Shown here: piece after piece, positions 46,273 through 55,161 of the stretch
How the letters are laid out: each line of letters begins with the position of its first letter
Numbering within the stretch: the first letter of the stretch is position 1
Origin: Dendrosporobacter quercicolus
GTDB taxonomy: Bacteria > Bacillota > Negativicutes > DSM-1736 > Dendrosporobacteraceae
NCBI RefSeq assembly: GCF_900104455.1
Contig: NZ_FNHB01000004.1
Span: 15,755 to 79,754, forward strand
Length of the DNA stretch: 64,000 nucleotides
Direction of reading: 5' to 3'
Notes under the pieces: generated by a model
What the model was told of the DNA's origin: nothing
The model's database searches: none
What the model saw: only the letters and a program-made list of their open reading frames with translations
Program-made: the position numbers and the translations under genes

Positions 46273-47478
46273 ATGGAATTAACGAGAGAACAACAAGACA
46301 TGCTTGATGGTGTTCATGGAAAAGGCACGGCTTATGCAATGAAAATACAAGTGGCAATCGGCGAGTGCTTTGGCGCGACCCGTATGGTCCCGATTACGAG
46401 GGCGCATGTGGCGCTTAGCAACCAGGATGCGGATCTTTGGTTTGCCGAGAAACTATTGCAGGCCGGGGCAGAGTGCCGGGTTGCCCCAACCGTAAATCCC
46501 GGATTTTGCTTATCCTACTTTACTGAAAAAAATATGGTTTCCGATGAAGATGCGGCCTTAATGCAGAGAACCCATAATGCCTACAAAGGATTGGGCGCCG
46601 TTTTAACCTATAACTGTACGCCGTATGTTGCATCGAATGTTCCTCATTTCGGCGAAATCATTGCTTATTCTGAATCAAGCGCCACACCGTTTGTAAATTC
46701 AGTTTGGGGCGCCCGCAGCAACCGGGAAGGAGCAAACAGCGCCCTGTGCGCCGCCATTACCGGATTTGTGCCGGAGTACGGGCTGTTGCTTGATGAAAAC
46801 CGGAAAGGCGATATTTTGGTGGAGGTTAAAGCCGACATGAAATCTGATTTTCAATTTCATTTGCTGGGCTATATGGGTAAAAAAATTGGCAAAGGACTTC
46901 CTGTATTTACCGGGCTACCACGGCATATTACCAAAGAATCGCTGACAAATTTAGGGGCGCAGCTTAATACTTCCGGTGCCTATGGCATGTACCATATCCT
47001 TGGCTTCACACCGGAGGCGCGCACTTTTGGACAAGCTTTTGGCGGCAAGGATCCACAAAGGACCGTCGAGATTACAAACAATGATTTAGATAAGATACTG
47101 GAAGAAATATCGTTACCGGGAAATAGAAAAGTTGATTTTGCCATGTTTGGCTGTCCGCACTTTTCCTTTGATCAGGCCAAACATATAGCTGCCCGATTAA
47201 AGGGGCAAAAGTTGAAAGCGGAAATGTGGATTTTAACTTCAAGTTATGTGAAGCAAATTGCTGATCGCATGGGAATTACCGAAATTATTGAAGCGGCCGG
47301 CGGGGTGATTGTTCCGGATACTTGTCCTGACCAGCCTTGCTGGCGGCACTTGAAAGGCAGAGTCGGCGTGACGGAGTCGCCCAAATGCGCTTATTACCCA
47401 AAACGGAGAGGCATTGAATTCGTAATCCGTGATCTTGATACTTGTATTGAAGCAGCAATTACAGGCGAGGTGAACTGA
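46273..47478 (+). CDS. Aconitase X catalytic (large) subunit
   Basis: A 401-residue AcnX/DUF521 protein, the catalytic half of a two-subunit dehydratase. Typical segments are TREQQDMLDGVHGKGTAYAMKIQVAIGECFGA, APTVNPGFCLSYFTEKN, ITGFVPEYGLLLDENRKGDI and the C-terminal VVPDTCPDQPCWRHLKG. Characterised bacterial AcnX enzymes dehydrate cis-3-hydroxy-L-proline, and archaeal ones act on mevalonate 5-phosphate. Here the neighbours (importer, racemase-like enzymes) favour a catabolic hydroxy-acid or hydroxyproline role. Strong ribosome site GAAAGGAG. Confidence 0.9.
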   Translation: MELTREQQDMLDGVHGKGTAYAMKIQVAIGECFGATRMVPITRAHVALSNQDADLWFAEKLLQAGAECRVAPTVNPGFCLSYFTEKNMVSDEDAALMQRTHNAYKGLGAVLTYNCTPYVASNVPHFGEIIAYSESSATPFVNSVWGARSNREGANSALCAAITGFVPEYGLLLDENRKGDILVEVKADMKSDFQFHLLGYMGKKIGKGLPVFTGLPRHITKESLTNLGAQLNTSGAYGMYHILGFTPEARTFGQAFGGKDPQRTVEITNNDLDKILEEISLPGNRKVDFAMFGCPHFSFDQAKHIAARLKGQKLKAEMWILTSSYVKQIADRMGITEIIEAAGGVIVPDTCPDQPCWRHLKGRVGVTESPKCAYYPKRRGIEFVIRDLDTCIEAAITGEVN

Positions 47479-47479
47479 A

Positions 47480-47899
47480 ATGGGTCGAAAATTTACCTGT
47501 CATAAAATTTCCGAGGGCGTAGCCGAAGCCCCAATCCTTATTTCAAATGAAGATGTTAATTTCTATCTTCTGAATCCGGAAGATGGTGTAATGATTGAAA
47601 AATCCCATGATATCAGTGGCAGCTCAATTGCGCATAAAATATTTGCTTTTCAGGGAGGAAAGGGGAGTTCGGTCGTACAGGCCGACGGTCTTTATCAGTT
47701 ACAGCTCAAAGGAAATGGGCCGAAAGCGATGATTGTCAAATATCCTGATACCGTACTCGTTTCCAGTGCCATTATCATGGAAGTGCCAATGGTGGATCAA
47801 GTAGAAGAAGAGTTTTATAAAGTGGTAAAAAACGGCGATTGGGTTAAGGTTGACGCCGATAACGGCTATGTAGAAATCGTTGGCGGGGAAAAATCGTAG
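47480..47899 (+). CDS. Aconitase X swivel (small) subunit
   Basis: A 139-residue DUF126 protein, the swivelling domain partner of the large subunit. ATG 47480 lies one base past the large-subunit stop, so the two are co-translated. The phosphate/substrate Ser loop is suggested by DISGSSIAHKIFAFQGGKGSSVVQADGLYQL. It closes the active site over the substrate in other aconitase-type enzymes. Separate genes for the two parts are usual in bacterial AcnX type II. Confidence 0.9.
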   Translation: MGRKFTCHKISEGVAEAPILISNEDVNFYLLNPEDGVMIEKSHDISGSSIAHKIFAFQGGKGSSVVQADGLYQLQLKGNGPKAMIVKYPDTVLVSSAIIMEVPMVDQVEEEFYKVVKNGDWVKVDADNGYVEIVGGEKS

Positions 47900-47917
47900 G
47901 ATTGCTGGAGGTGTGGG

Positions 47918-49003
47918 ATGGAACTGGAATTAAGGGGAGTGTCGAAATATTTCGAGGACTTCACAGCTGTCGAAAATGTTTCTTTTTCTATTAAAAAAGG
48001 CGAGTTGTTTTCACTTCTGGGACCATCAGGCTGTGGAAAAACAACCACTTTACGAATGATTGCGGGTTTTTATGCGCCGGATATTGGCGGTATTTATCTC
48101 AAAGGAAAAGAGATAACGCATCAACCGCTTGATCGCCGGGGAACAGCAATGGTATTTCAAAATTACGCGCTTTTTCCCCATATGACGGTATTTGAAAACA
48201 TTGCATTTGGGCTCAAAATGCAAAAACTCGATAAAAGCAGTATTGCTAAACGGGTACAGGATGTTTTAAATCTGATTCAGCTCCCCCATATTGAAACGAA
48301 ATACCCGCGAGAGCTTTCCGGCGGCATGCAGCAGCGCGTCGCCATTGCCCGAGCCATTGTGATTCATCCCGAAGTTTTGTTGCTGGATGAGCCGCTGAGT
48401 AATCTTGATGCAAAGCTGCGGGAAGAGCTTCGCATGGATATCCGGAAAATTCAGCAAAAAATCGGCATTACGACGGTTTTTGTCACCCATGATATCTCGG
48501 AGGCGTTTGCAATGTCTGACCGAATTGCCGTTATGCAAAATGGCAAGGTAATGCAAATCGGGTCTCCCCGGGAAATTTATGAACAGCCGGTAAATGAATT
48601 TGTCGGCGCTTTTGTCGGCAAATCCAATCGTTTTTCCGTCCAAATTGACGATATAACAGGAGATATCGCCATTGCTGGCAATGAAAGCCTGCAAATGAGG
48701 CTCAGAGTCAAACAGCTGCCGGTAGCGCGCGGCGATGTTTTGGCAGTAATGGTACGGCCCGAAAGAATTTCCCTGATTGAGACACCCTCCAGCAGAGCCG
48801 GCCGGAATGTCCATCAAGGCACCGTTTTGCATACCTATTACCTGGGAAATCAAAATCACTATGAAGTTATGGTGAATAACTGTAAATTTACTGTGGAAAT
48901 GGCAAATAACGGTTCGCGAATTTTTGAGCAGGGCGAAAAGTGTTATATCGAGTGGGGGATTGAAGACAGTGTGTATTTTAATAATGCGAACAGGGACTGC
49001 TGA
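47918..49003 (+). CDS. PotA-like ABC importer ATPase
   Basis: A 361-residue ATPase of the spermidine/putrescine/iron CUT-like class. It has Walker A GPSGCGKTTTLRM, Q-loop MVFQNYALFPHMTV, signature LSGGMQQRVAIARAI, Walker B VLLLDEPLSNLDAKLREELR and H-loop VFVTHDISEAFAMSD, plus a C-terminal TOBE domain (about residues 280-355: VMVRPERISLIE). It belongs to a complete four-gene importer with the two permeases and the lipoprotein that follow. The substrate is probably the compound degraded by the operon. Confidence 0.93.
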   Translation: MELELRGVSKYFEDFTAVENVSFSIKKGELFSLLGPSGCGKTTTLRMIAGFYAPDIGGIYLKGKEITHQPLDRRGTAMVFQNYALFPHMTVFENIAFGLKMQKLDKSSIAKRVQDVLNLIQLPHIETKYPRELSGGMQQRVAIARAIVIHPEVLLLDEPLSNLDAKLREELRMDIRKIQQKIGITTVFVTHDISEAFAMSDRIAVMQNGKVMQIGSPREIYEQPVNEFVGAFVGKSNRFSVQIDDITGDIAIAGNESLQMRLRVKQLPVARGDVLAVMVRPERISLIETPSSRAGRNVHQGTVLHTYYLGNQNHYEVMVNNCKFTVEMANNGSRIFEQGEKCYIEWGIEDSVYFNNANRDC

Positions 49004-49005
49004 CA

Positions 49006-49896
49006 ATGGATACAACCATGTTAAAACATAAGAAAAAATCTATCTGCTGGACTCCTTATCTGCTCATGCTGCCGTTGCTCATCTTAATGATAGGCGGCCT
49101 GCTTATTCCATTGTTAAATTCTTTTTATATCAGTTTTACCCACTATGTTGCTCCGGCTGTATATGACAGTCAGAGCTTCACATTCGCGAACTATATGAAG
49201 TTTTTTGAAACGCCCAATTATATTACTACATTGTGGAGAACCATTCGAATCAGCATCTTATCTACGCTGTTCTGCCTGCTGTTAGGGTATCCGGCAGCCT
49301 ACTATATGTCGAAGCTGGATGGAAAAAAACAACAAATCTATGTGCTCATTTATCTCACGCCGTGGCTGATTAATGTTGCTGTAAAAGCATTTGGCTGGAC
49401 GATATTGCTGGCCAATGACGGAATTATCAACCATGCCTTAATGTACCTGCATATGATCGAAAAACCGCTGCAAATGCTGTATACCGAGGGAAGTATTACC
49501 ATTGGCGTGATTCACGGGTGCCTTATCCTAGCCGTTTTGCCGATGTATACATCCATAAAGGCGATTGACCCCAATCTTAAATACGCAGCCGCCAATCTGG
49601 GGGCAAAGCCAATGCAGATCTTTTTCAAGATTACATTGCCGCTTTCGCGAACAGGAATTTTAGCCGGCGGGCTCATCGTATTTGCAACAACGATGGCGGC
49701 CTATACCACGCCGGTACTGCTTGGCGGAGGCCGCAACAGGGTCCTGTCCTATTTAGTGTATGAACAGAGCAACCGCTTGATGAATTGGCCGATGGGTGCG
49801 GCCATTGCCTTTATTATTGTGATTATTGCGGTACTCTTGATTATGGCGATTCAAAAGAATTTTGAAGCGAACAAACGGAGGAGGGATTTGCTGTAA
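49006..49896 (+). CDS. PotB-like ABC permease
   Basis: A 296-residue inner-membrane permease with about six helices and the conserved EAA-type loop AAANLGAKPMQIFFKITLPLSRTGI near residues 195-215. It starts 2 bases after the ATPase stop and shares its last base with the next permease start. It pairs with the PotC-like protein to form the channel of the importer. Specificity cannot be read from the sequence. Confidence 0.92.
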   Translation: MDTTMLKHKKKSICWTPYLLMLPLLILMIGGLLIPLLNSFYISFTHYVAPAVYDSQSFTFANYMKFFETPNYITTLWRTIRISILSTLFCLLLGYPAAYYMSKLDGKKQQIYVLIYLTPWLINVAVKAFGWTILLANDGIINHALMYLHMIEKPLQMLYTEGSITIGVIHGCLILAVLPMYTSIKAIDPNLKYAAANLGAKPMQIFFKITLPLSRTGILAGGLIVFATTMAAYTTPVLLGGGRNRVLSYLVYEQSNRLMNWPMGAAIAFIIVIIAVLLIMAIQKNFEANKRRRDLL

Positions 49897-50699
49897 TGCT
49901 CACCGTGGCGAAGTGGTTTAAAAAGCTCCCTTTGTTGCTCATCTTTAATGTGCTGCTGACAGTTTTCATGCTTGCACCCATTCTTGTAATCATTCTGGTA
50001 TCGTTTTCGCCTACCAAGGCCTACGTCATCCCGACCAATAACTGGTCGCTTCAGTGGTTTCTGGAAATACCGAAATACAGCCGTTTTGTGTATGGCTTTT
50101 TTGTAAGCCTGGGACTGGCCTTTGCAGCTTCGGCAATTGCTACCATTCTCGGATTTATGACTTCCTATGCGTTAACGCGCTATGATTTTAAGGGAAAGCG
50201 ATTGTTTGATGCGCTGTTTTTTTCACCGCTTACCATGCCGGCGGTAATTGTCGGATTTGCCCTGCTGGTGTATGTTTCCAAACTGGGTCTTTACGATACT
50301 TTTTTCAGTTTTTTGTTAGCCCATGTTCTGCTGTGTGTTCCTTATGTAATTAAGACAATTAATACATCGCTGGAAGGCGTCAGCAAAGATTTAGAGCTGG
50401 CGGCCAGGAGTCTGGGGGCGTCCCAGTTTACTACATTTACTCAGATTACGGCACCGCTGGTCAAAACAGGAATTATTGGCGGCTTCATCTATGCGTTTCT
50501 GGTTTCTTTCGGTGAAGTTACGATTGCTTTATTCCTGAGCGGTACAAAAATGAGTACCTTGCCCTTGCTCATGTTTAACTACATGCAGGATGCAAACACG
50601 CCAATGATTGCTGCCATATCTACTTTGCTGATCATTTTTGCCATCTTATTAATGATCGTCATAAATAAATTGGCAAATCTGAGAGATATCATGTCGTAA
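49896..50699 (+). CDS. PotC-like ABC permease
   Basis: A 267-residue permease with six predicted helices and the EAA loop LAARSLGASQFTTFTQITAPLVKTGI around residues 168-193. It overlaps the PotB-like stop by one base (TAATG), an indication of coupled translation. It is the second channel subunit of the polyamine-type importer. A gap of 129 bases precedes the binding protein. Confidence 0.92.
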   Translation: MLTVAKWFKKLPLLLIFNVLLTVFMLAPILVIILVSFSPTKAYVIPTNNWSLQWFLEIPKYSRFVYGFFVSLGLAFAASAIATILGFMTSYALTRYDFKGKRLFDALFFSPLTMPAVIVGFALLVYVSKLGLYDTFFSFLLAHVLLCVPYVIKTINTSLEGVSKDLELAARSLGASQFTTFTQITAPLVKTGIIGGFIYAFLVSFGEVTIALFLSGTKMSTLPLLMFNYMQDANTPMIAAISTLLIIFAILLMIVINKLANLRDIMS

Positions 50700-50828
50700 G
50701 CTGCAGTGCGTGATGTGTAATGAAACGTATTGCTGATTCAGCGATTGCATTGGAAGGAGGTGCGCCAATTAAACAGAAAACAGCCGAATCGTCCATTGAT
50801 AGATCAAATGAATAAAGGAGTGAGGATT

Positions 50829-51914
50829 ATGACGGATTTTTTGAAAAGCAGTAAAGTAATTGCAGTTTTGTTTGTTGTTTTGATAGTCGGTCTTATTGCC
50901 GGTTGCGGGAGTTCTTCCGATACAGCCGGTAAAGGCAGCAAGGGAAAAGTTGTGTTGCTCTCCTGGGGAGGATCGATTGAAAAGAGTTTCTTCCAGTTAG
51001 GTATGGCTGAAAAATTTAAGCAAGAGACCGGCTATGAATTGGAACTGGTTCCAAAATCCGATTCGGCTGCCATTATTCAACAGGCTTTAGCCCAAAAGGA
51101 TAATCCGCAGGTCGATGTGGTTATGTGTGATGCCGGTTCATTGCTTTCCGGCCATGATGCCGGGATCTGGGTTCCTTTATCCAGCGCTAAAATTCCAAAT
51201 ATGGATAAGCTGCTGCCGGCAAGCAAGCATGACGATCATCTGTATGTATACTTTGCGTTAACCGGCATTGTGTATGATAAAGATGCATTTGCCAAAAACA
51301 ACTGGCCGGCCCCGACCAGTTTGGAAGACATGTTTGCCGAACATTTAAAAGGCAAAATCGGCTTTGACCATTTTCCCAGCAGTTATGCGGAAGCCTGCTT
51401 ATTGACCTGGGCTGAACAGGGTGGCGGCGGCTATGACAACATACAGCCCGGTTTCGAGAAACTAGCCAAACTGGCTCCGCATGTTTATGAATTTTCTCCG
51501 AATATGAGCCAAATGGAAACCTGGCTGGAACGCGGTAATATTCATGCAGCCATTTACAGTAATGTAATTTTCAAAGATGTTAAGAAAGCGGGTGTTAATG
51601 CCGGGTTTGTCATTCCTAAAGAAGGCGCATATATTGAGCCAACGGCAGCCGCTATTATGAAGAATAGTCCAAATCCCGAAGGCGCGGCGGCCTTGATGAA
51701 CTTTCTCATCAGTGAAGGCTTTTTAGACCTTCGCTACAATGAATTCAGTAATATTCCGTCCAATAAGAATGTCAAGCTGGATCCGGAAGGCGGTATTACC
51801 TGGGAAACCCTTGAACAGGCAAAAAGCTTTGATTATAGTAAAGTTCGGCAATTAAGACCGGCTTGGGTGGATAAATATAATGCGGAAATAGTACCAATAC
51901 CCAAAGCTTTTTAA
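50829..51914 (+). CDS. Polyamine-type extracellular solute-binding lipoprotein
   Basis: A 361-residue PotD/PotF-like binding protein. A signal peptide ends in the lipobox LIAGC with lipidated Cys26, giving anchorage in the outer leaflet of the inner membrane. Fold segments are VVLLSWGGSIEKSFFQ, VDVVMCDAGSLLSGHDAGIWVPL and VWDKDAFAK-like VYDKDAFAKNNWPAPTSLEDMF. ATG 50829 follows AAAGGAGTGAGG; an earlier in-frame start at 50730 would destroy the signal. It captures the substrate of the operon; the family covers polyamines, thiamine and other cations or carboxylates. Confidence 0.9.
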   Translation: MTDFLKSSKVIAVLFVVLIVGLIAGCGSSSDTAGKGSKGKVVLLSWGGSIEKSFFQLGMAEKFKQETGYELELVPKSDSAAIIQQALAQKDNPQVDVVMCDAGSLLSGHDAGIWVPLSSAKIPNMDKLLPASKHDDHLYVYFALTGIVYDKDAFAKNNWPAPTSLEDMFAEHLKGKIGFDHFPSSYAEACLLTWAEQGGGGYDNIQPGFEKLAKLAPHVYEFSPNMSQMETWLERGNIHAAIYSNVIFKDVKKAGVNAGFVIPKEGAYIEPTAAAIMKNSPNPEGAAALMNFLISEGFLDLRYNEFSNIPSNKNVKLDPEGGITWETLEQAKSFDYSKVRQLRPAWVDKYNAEIVPIPKAF

Positions 51915-51958
51915 ACAGGATTAAAATCTAAATTCATTGATGCTGTAAAGGAGACAAA

Positions 51959-52834
51959 ATGGAAGAATCAATTGTATTATATGAAAAAATTGGTCGTGTC
52001 GCACGTATTTGGCTCAATAGGCCTAAAGCGATTAATGCTTTGAGTCCAGAATTGATTCAAGGGTTAAAAGACGCAATCGATCGGTTAAGCAAAGACGAAG
52101 ATGTACGAGTGGGGATTATTGCCGGAAAGGGCGAGAAGGGATTTTGCGCCGGATTTGACCTAAATCTTTCGGCCGTGTTGCCGCACAATACGCTTACAAC
52201 GAGACGGGAACGGGTGGCATTTGAAAATGAGCTGTACATGAAAATCTGGAACTGCCCTAAACCGGTTATTGGCGCCCTTCATGGTCATGTTGTCGGCGGC
52301 GGACTGTTTATTGCTTTATCCTGCGATATGCTTGTAGCAGCGGATAACACAAAACTTGGCAATACCGAAGTCGCTTATGGTTTGAATTATACCGAAATTT
52401 TTCCTATGGGGGTATTTAAGCTGCCGCAAAATGTTATGCGGGAAATTGCTCTAACCGGTCCTGCTGCTCTCGATGTACAGGAGATGAAACAGTATGGGCT
52501 GTTTAACCGGGTAGTGCCGTTTGAAGAGTTAGAAGAAGCCAGTTTGAGGTTAGCCTTGGAAGTAACTCACTTGTCGCCAATTTCCGCTCCGATTAGTAAA
52601 CGTATTTTAAATAATGCCTATGAGCTTCAACAAATGCAGGCAGCCATCCATTATGCGGAAGAAATGTTTGCATTGAACCGTCTCAATGGTAAAACAGAAG
52701 AAACCGAAGCATTCTGGGCTGTGGCGAAGGAGAAAAGTTTTAAAGAAGCCATTAAACAGCAACGCGCCAAACAAGCCGAGGCAGATCAACCAGTATTGGA
52801 ATATATTAAAAGCTTGAAGAATAATTCGTTGTAG
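51959..52834 (+). CDS. Enoyl-CoA hydratase/isomerase family protein (crotonase)
   Basis: A 291-residue crotonase-fold protein. The oxyanion-hole segments KGFCAGFDLNLS and HGHVVGGGLFIALSCDMLVAA are intact. Glu residues in the second motif region (NTEVAYGLNYTEIF) could be the acid/base of a hydratase. It is followed after 11 bases by a class-III CoA-transferase, so an acyl-CoA intermediate is made and hydrated or isomerised here. It may also act on non-standard CoA esters of the catabolic pathway. Confidence 0.9.
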   Translation: MEESIVLYEKIGRVARIWLNRPKAINALSPELIQGLKDAIDRLSKDEDVRVGIIAGKGEKGFCAGFDLNLSAVLPHNTLTTRRERVAFENELYMKIWNCPKPVIGALHGHVVGGGLFIALSCDMLVAADNTKLGNTEVAYGLNYTEIFPMGVFKLPQNVMREIALTGPAALDVQEMKQYGLFNRVVPFEELEEASLRLALEVTHLSPISAPISKRILNNAYELQQMQAAIHYAEEMFALNRLNGKTEETEAFWAVAKEKSFKEAIKQQRAKQAEADQPVLEYIKSLKNNSL

Positions 52835-52845
52835 GAGTTGGGGAA

Positions 52846-54015
52846 ATGGCCGGGCTTTTAGAAGGAATCCGTATAGTTGATTTAACGCGTATTGTCTCAG
52901 GACCTCATTGTACGATGATGCTTGCTGAGATGGGGGCGGAAGTGATAAAAATTGAAAAGCCGCTAACTGGTGACGACAATCGTCAAAATGGGCCATGGAA
53001 AGATGATGACAGCCTCTTATTTTCGGCTTGCAATATCAGTAAAAAAGGTATTTCACTTGATCTTAGAAGTGATGAAGGAAAAGAAATTCTGATAAAGCTG
53101 ATTGAAAAGTCAGACGTGCTGGTGGAAAATTTTCGCCCGGGAACAATGAAAAAGATGGGTTTTGATTATGAGAGAGTGAAAAGAATCAATCCTCAGATTA
53201 TCATGGCGGCTATTTCGGGTTTTGGTCAGACCGGCCCTTATCGGGACCGAATTTGTTTTGATGGTATTGCTCAGGCAATGGGTGGATTGATTGACTCTAT
53301 ATGGGAATCCGGCGGTGTCCGTTGCACAACCGGCGGCAATCTGGCCGACGTGTTTACGGGTGTACATGCGGCGCTGGCGATTGGAATGGCTTTGTATAAT
53401 AGAGAAAAAACTCAAAAAGGCACCTATATTGATATTGACATGGTATCGACAATTTTATCTCTCTTCTCCGCTAAAGTGGCGAATTACACAGCGAATGGCA
53501 TAGTCCATACCAATATTGGCTACGGACCGGTTGCCAATTATAAAACCACAGACGGGTATGTGCGGATTGATGCTACGACAGCCGCCATCTTTAAGCGCTT
53601 ACAAGCCATCATACCCGATCCGATTTTGAAGGATCCTAAATATATGAATGTGAAAGAACGGTTAGCAGACAATGACCTGCTGGTTGGCATCATTCAAAAA
53701 TGGATTGATGGTAAAACGACGGCGGAAGTTGATAAAGTATTTAATGAGGCGGGGATTGCCATTGGGGTCATTCAAGATATTGAAATGATTTCTCATGATG
53801 TCCACCTGAATGAAAGACAGCAGCTGATTTCTGTTCCTGTAAATGAACAAGGTGAAGAGCTGCCGTTTAGTGCCATACCGTTTCGTTTCTCATCTCATGC
53901 CATGAAGTATGATAAGGCGCCTTCGATTGGTGAGCACAATGAGGAAATATTTAAAAATCTTCTTCAAATGTCAGAAGATGAGCTAGAACAGTTGAGACTG
54001 AAAAAAGTTATCTGA
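52846..54015 (+). CDS. Class-III CoA-transferase (CaiB/BaiF family)
   Basis: A 389-residue CoA-transferase. Conserved N-terminal VDLTRIVSGPHCTMMLAEMGAEVIKIEKPLTGDDNR, VENFRPGTMKKMGFDYE and the region of the catalytic Asp (KGTYIDIDMVSTILSLFS) are visible. It would activate a carboxylate from a donor CoA ester, feeding the crotonase upstream. It ends the operon; a strong hairpin follows. Its match to known substrates such as carnitine, oxalate, formate or bile acids cannot be decided. Confidence 0.92.
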   Translation: MAGLLEGIRIVDLTRIVSGPHCTMMLAEMGAEVIKIEKPLTGDDNRQNGPWKDDDSLLFSACNISKKGISLDLRSDEGKEILIKLIEKSDVLVENFRPGTMKKMGFDYERVKRINPQIIMAAISGFGQTGPYRDRICFDGIAQAMGGLIDSIWESGGVRCTTGGNLADVFTGVHAALAIGMALYNREKTQKGTYIDIDMVSTILSLFSAKVANYTANGIVHTNIGYGPVANYKTTDGYVRIDATTAAIFKRLQAIIPDPILKDPKYMNVKERLADNDLLVGIIQKWIDGKTTAEVDKVFNEAGIAIGVIQDIEMISHDVHLNERQQLISVPVNEQGEELPFSAIPFRFSSHAMKYDKAPSIGEHNEEIFKNLLQMSEDELEQLRLKKVI

Positions 54016-54030
54016 TACCAATTCAACCCT

Positions 54031-54077
54031 AAGTACACGATTATGCAGGCCCCACAGACCTACATAATCGTGTACTT
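54031..54077 (+). terminator. Long hairpin at the end of the catabolic operon
   Basis: AAGTACACGATTATG pairs perfectly with CATAATCGTGTACTT (15 bp, 17-base loop), followed by GCCTTATTTC. A second small hairpin, GGGTAG/CTACCC, lies at about 54149-54167. Confidence 0.7.
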
Positions 54078-54181
54078 GCCTTATTTCACACCATTAAAAT
54101 ATCGCAATTCGCGAAAAAGATAAAATAAATGCGGCCTGCAACCTGAAAAGGGTAGTAGGCTGCTACCCTAAAGGACAATTG

Positions 54182-54201
54182 GGGACGTTCCTTTTTTGTC
54201 A
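54182..54201 (+). repeat. Left terminal repeat of the RAYT element
   Basis: GGGACGTTCCTTTTTTGTCA is nearly identical to the left end of the deleted element at 60191-60210. It lies 34 bases upstream of the transposase start, and the intervening sequence is conserved in both copies. Confidence 0.7.
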
Positions 54202-54235
54202 AGTTTTGATATACTATTATCAGAGGTGATAAGGA

Positions 54236-54979
54236 ATGGGAAGACAAGCGCGACAGTTAAGCAGTAGCGGCTTTTATCATGTAGTGTTTCGAGGCATTAA
54301 CCATCAACATATTTTTGAAGATGAGAGTGACTATACTTACTTTTTGAAGGCCTTGTATGACTTGAAAATCGATCTTGCTTTCGAGGTTCATGCTTATTGT
54401 TTGATGAGTAATCATGTTCATCTTTTACTTCGGGAAAGACAATCAGGAGACATATCTTTGATAATGAAGCGAATACTGACTAAATATGCTATGTACTTTA
54501 ACCGTAAATACCAGCGCAGCGGAGCGTTGATAGCGAGTCGATATAAAAGCGTGCCAGTGGAAGTGGACGAATACTTCGTCCCGTTACAGCGCTATATTCA
54601 TCAGAATCCGTTAAAAGCCGGGCTAGTGAATAAATTGGAAGAGTATCCGTTTAGCAGTTACAGCGCATATCTTTTGGGCGGCGGGGAATTAGCTGATACT
54701 GGGTTTGCGTTAGAATTGATTGGGCGTGATGAATGGATACGTTTGCATCAGGTACAGACAGACGATGTCTTTGAGATTACAGGGAAAACCAGTATGAATG
54801 AACGGGAAATACGTCGCAAAATTATGCAGTATACAAATGGGTGCAAGCCACAAGAGATTGGCTCCTGGACAAAAGCTGAACGTGATTCCGTGTTGAGAAA
54901 ATTAAAAAATGAGGGATTATCAATTCGACAAATTGAAAGAGCAACTGGCATCTCGCGGGGTATAGTGGCAAAAAGTTGA
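54236..54979 (+). CDS. RAYT (REP-associated tyrosine transposase, IS200-like fold)
   Basis: A 247-residue Y1 HUH transposase. The HUH pair is in MSNHVHLLLRE (about residue 60), and the nucleophilic Tyr is probably in RYIHQNPLKAG. The N-terminal GFYHVVFRGINHQHIFEDESDY is the RAYT signature. A C-terminal helical extension ends with an HTH-like SIRQIERATGISRGIVAKS. The family mobilises REP-type palindromes; a non-autonomous, internally deleted relative lies at about 60.2 kb. It is inserted between the CoA-transferase operon and the flavoprotein gene. Confidence 0.92.
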   Translation: MGRQARQLSSSGFYHVVFRGINHQHIFEDESDYTYFLKALYDLKIDLAFEVHAYCLMSNHVHLLLRERQSGDISLIMKRILTKYAMYFNRKYQRSGALIASRYKSVPVEVDEYFVPLQRYIHQNPLKAGLVNKLEEYPFSSYSAYLLGGGELADTGFALELIGRDEWIRLHQVQTDDVFEITGKTSMNEREIRRKIMQYTNGCKPQEIGSWTKAERDSVLRKLKNEGLSIRQIERATGISRGIVAKS

Positions 54980-54986
54980 TAAAAAA

Positions 54987-55013
54987 GGAGCAGCCCTGCT
55001 GTCCGCTGCTCCT
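54987..55013 (+). repeat. Hairpin at the right end of the RAYT element
   Basis: GGAGCAG pairs with CTGCTCC directly after the AAAAAA that follows the transposase stop. In the deleted copy this position reads GGAACGTCCC, complementary to the left end, so the full-length copy has a diverged right end. Confidence 0.5.
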
Positions 55014-55161
55014 ACCGGTATTTTCGGATTGTACCCTTGAGTCCAGCGGCACTCATCAGATTTTGTTGTGGTTTGTACAACAGTTACTTGTTTCCCAAAT
55101 CCACAGAAAAATTATAATATATTGAAAATAAAAAATATATTTAGCGGTTAGGAGGCAGAGC

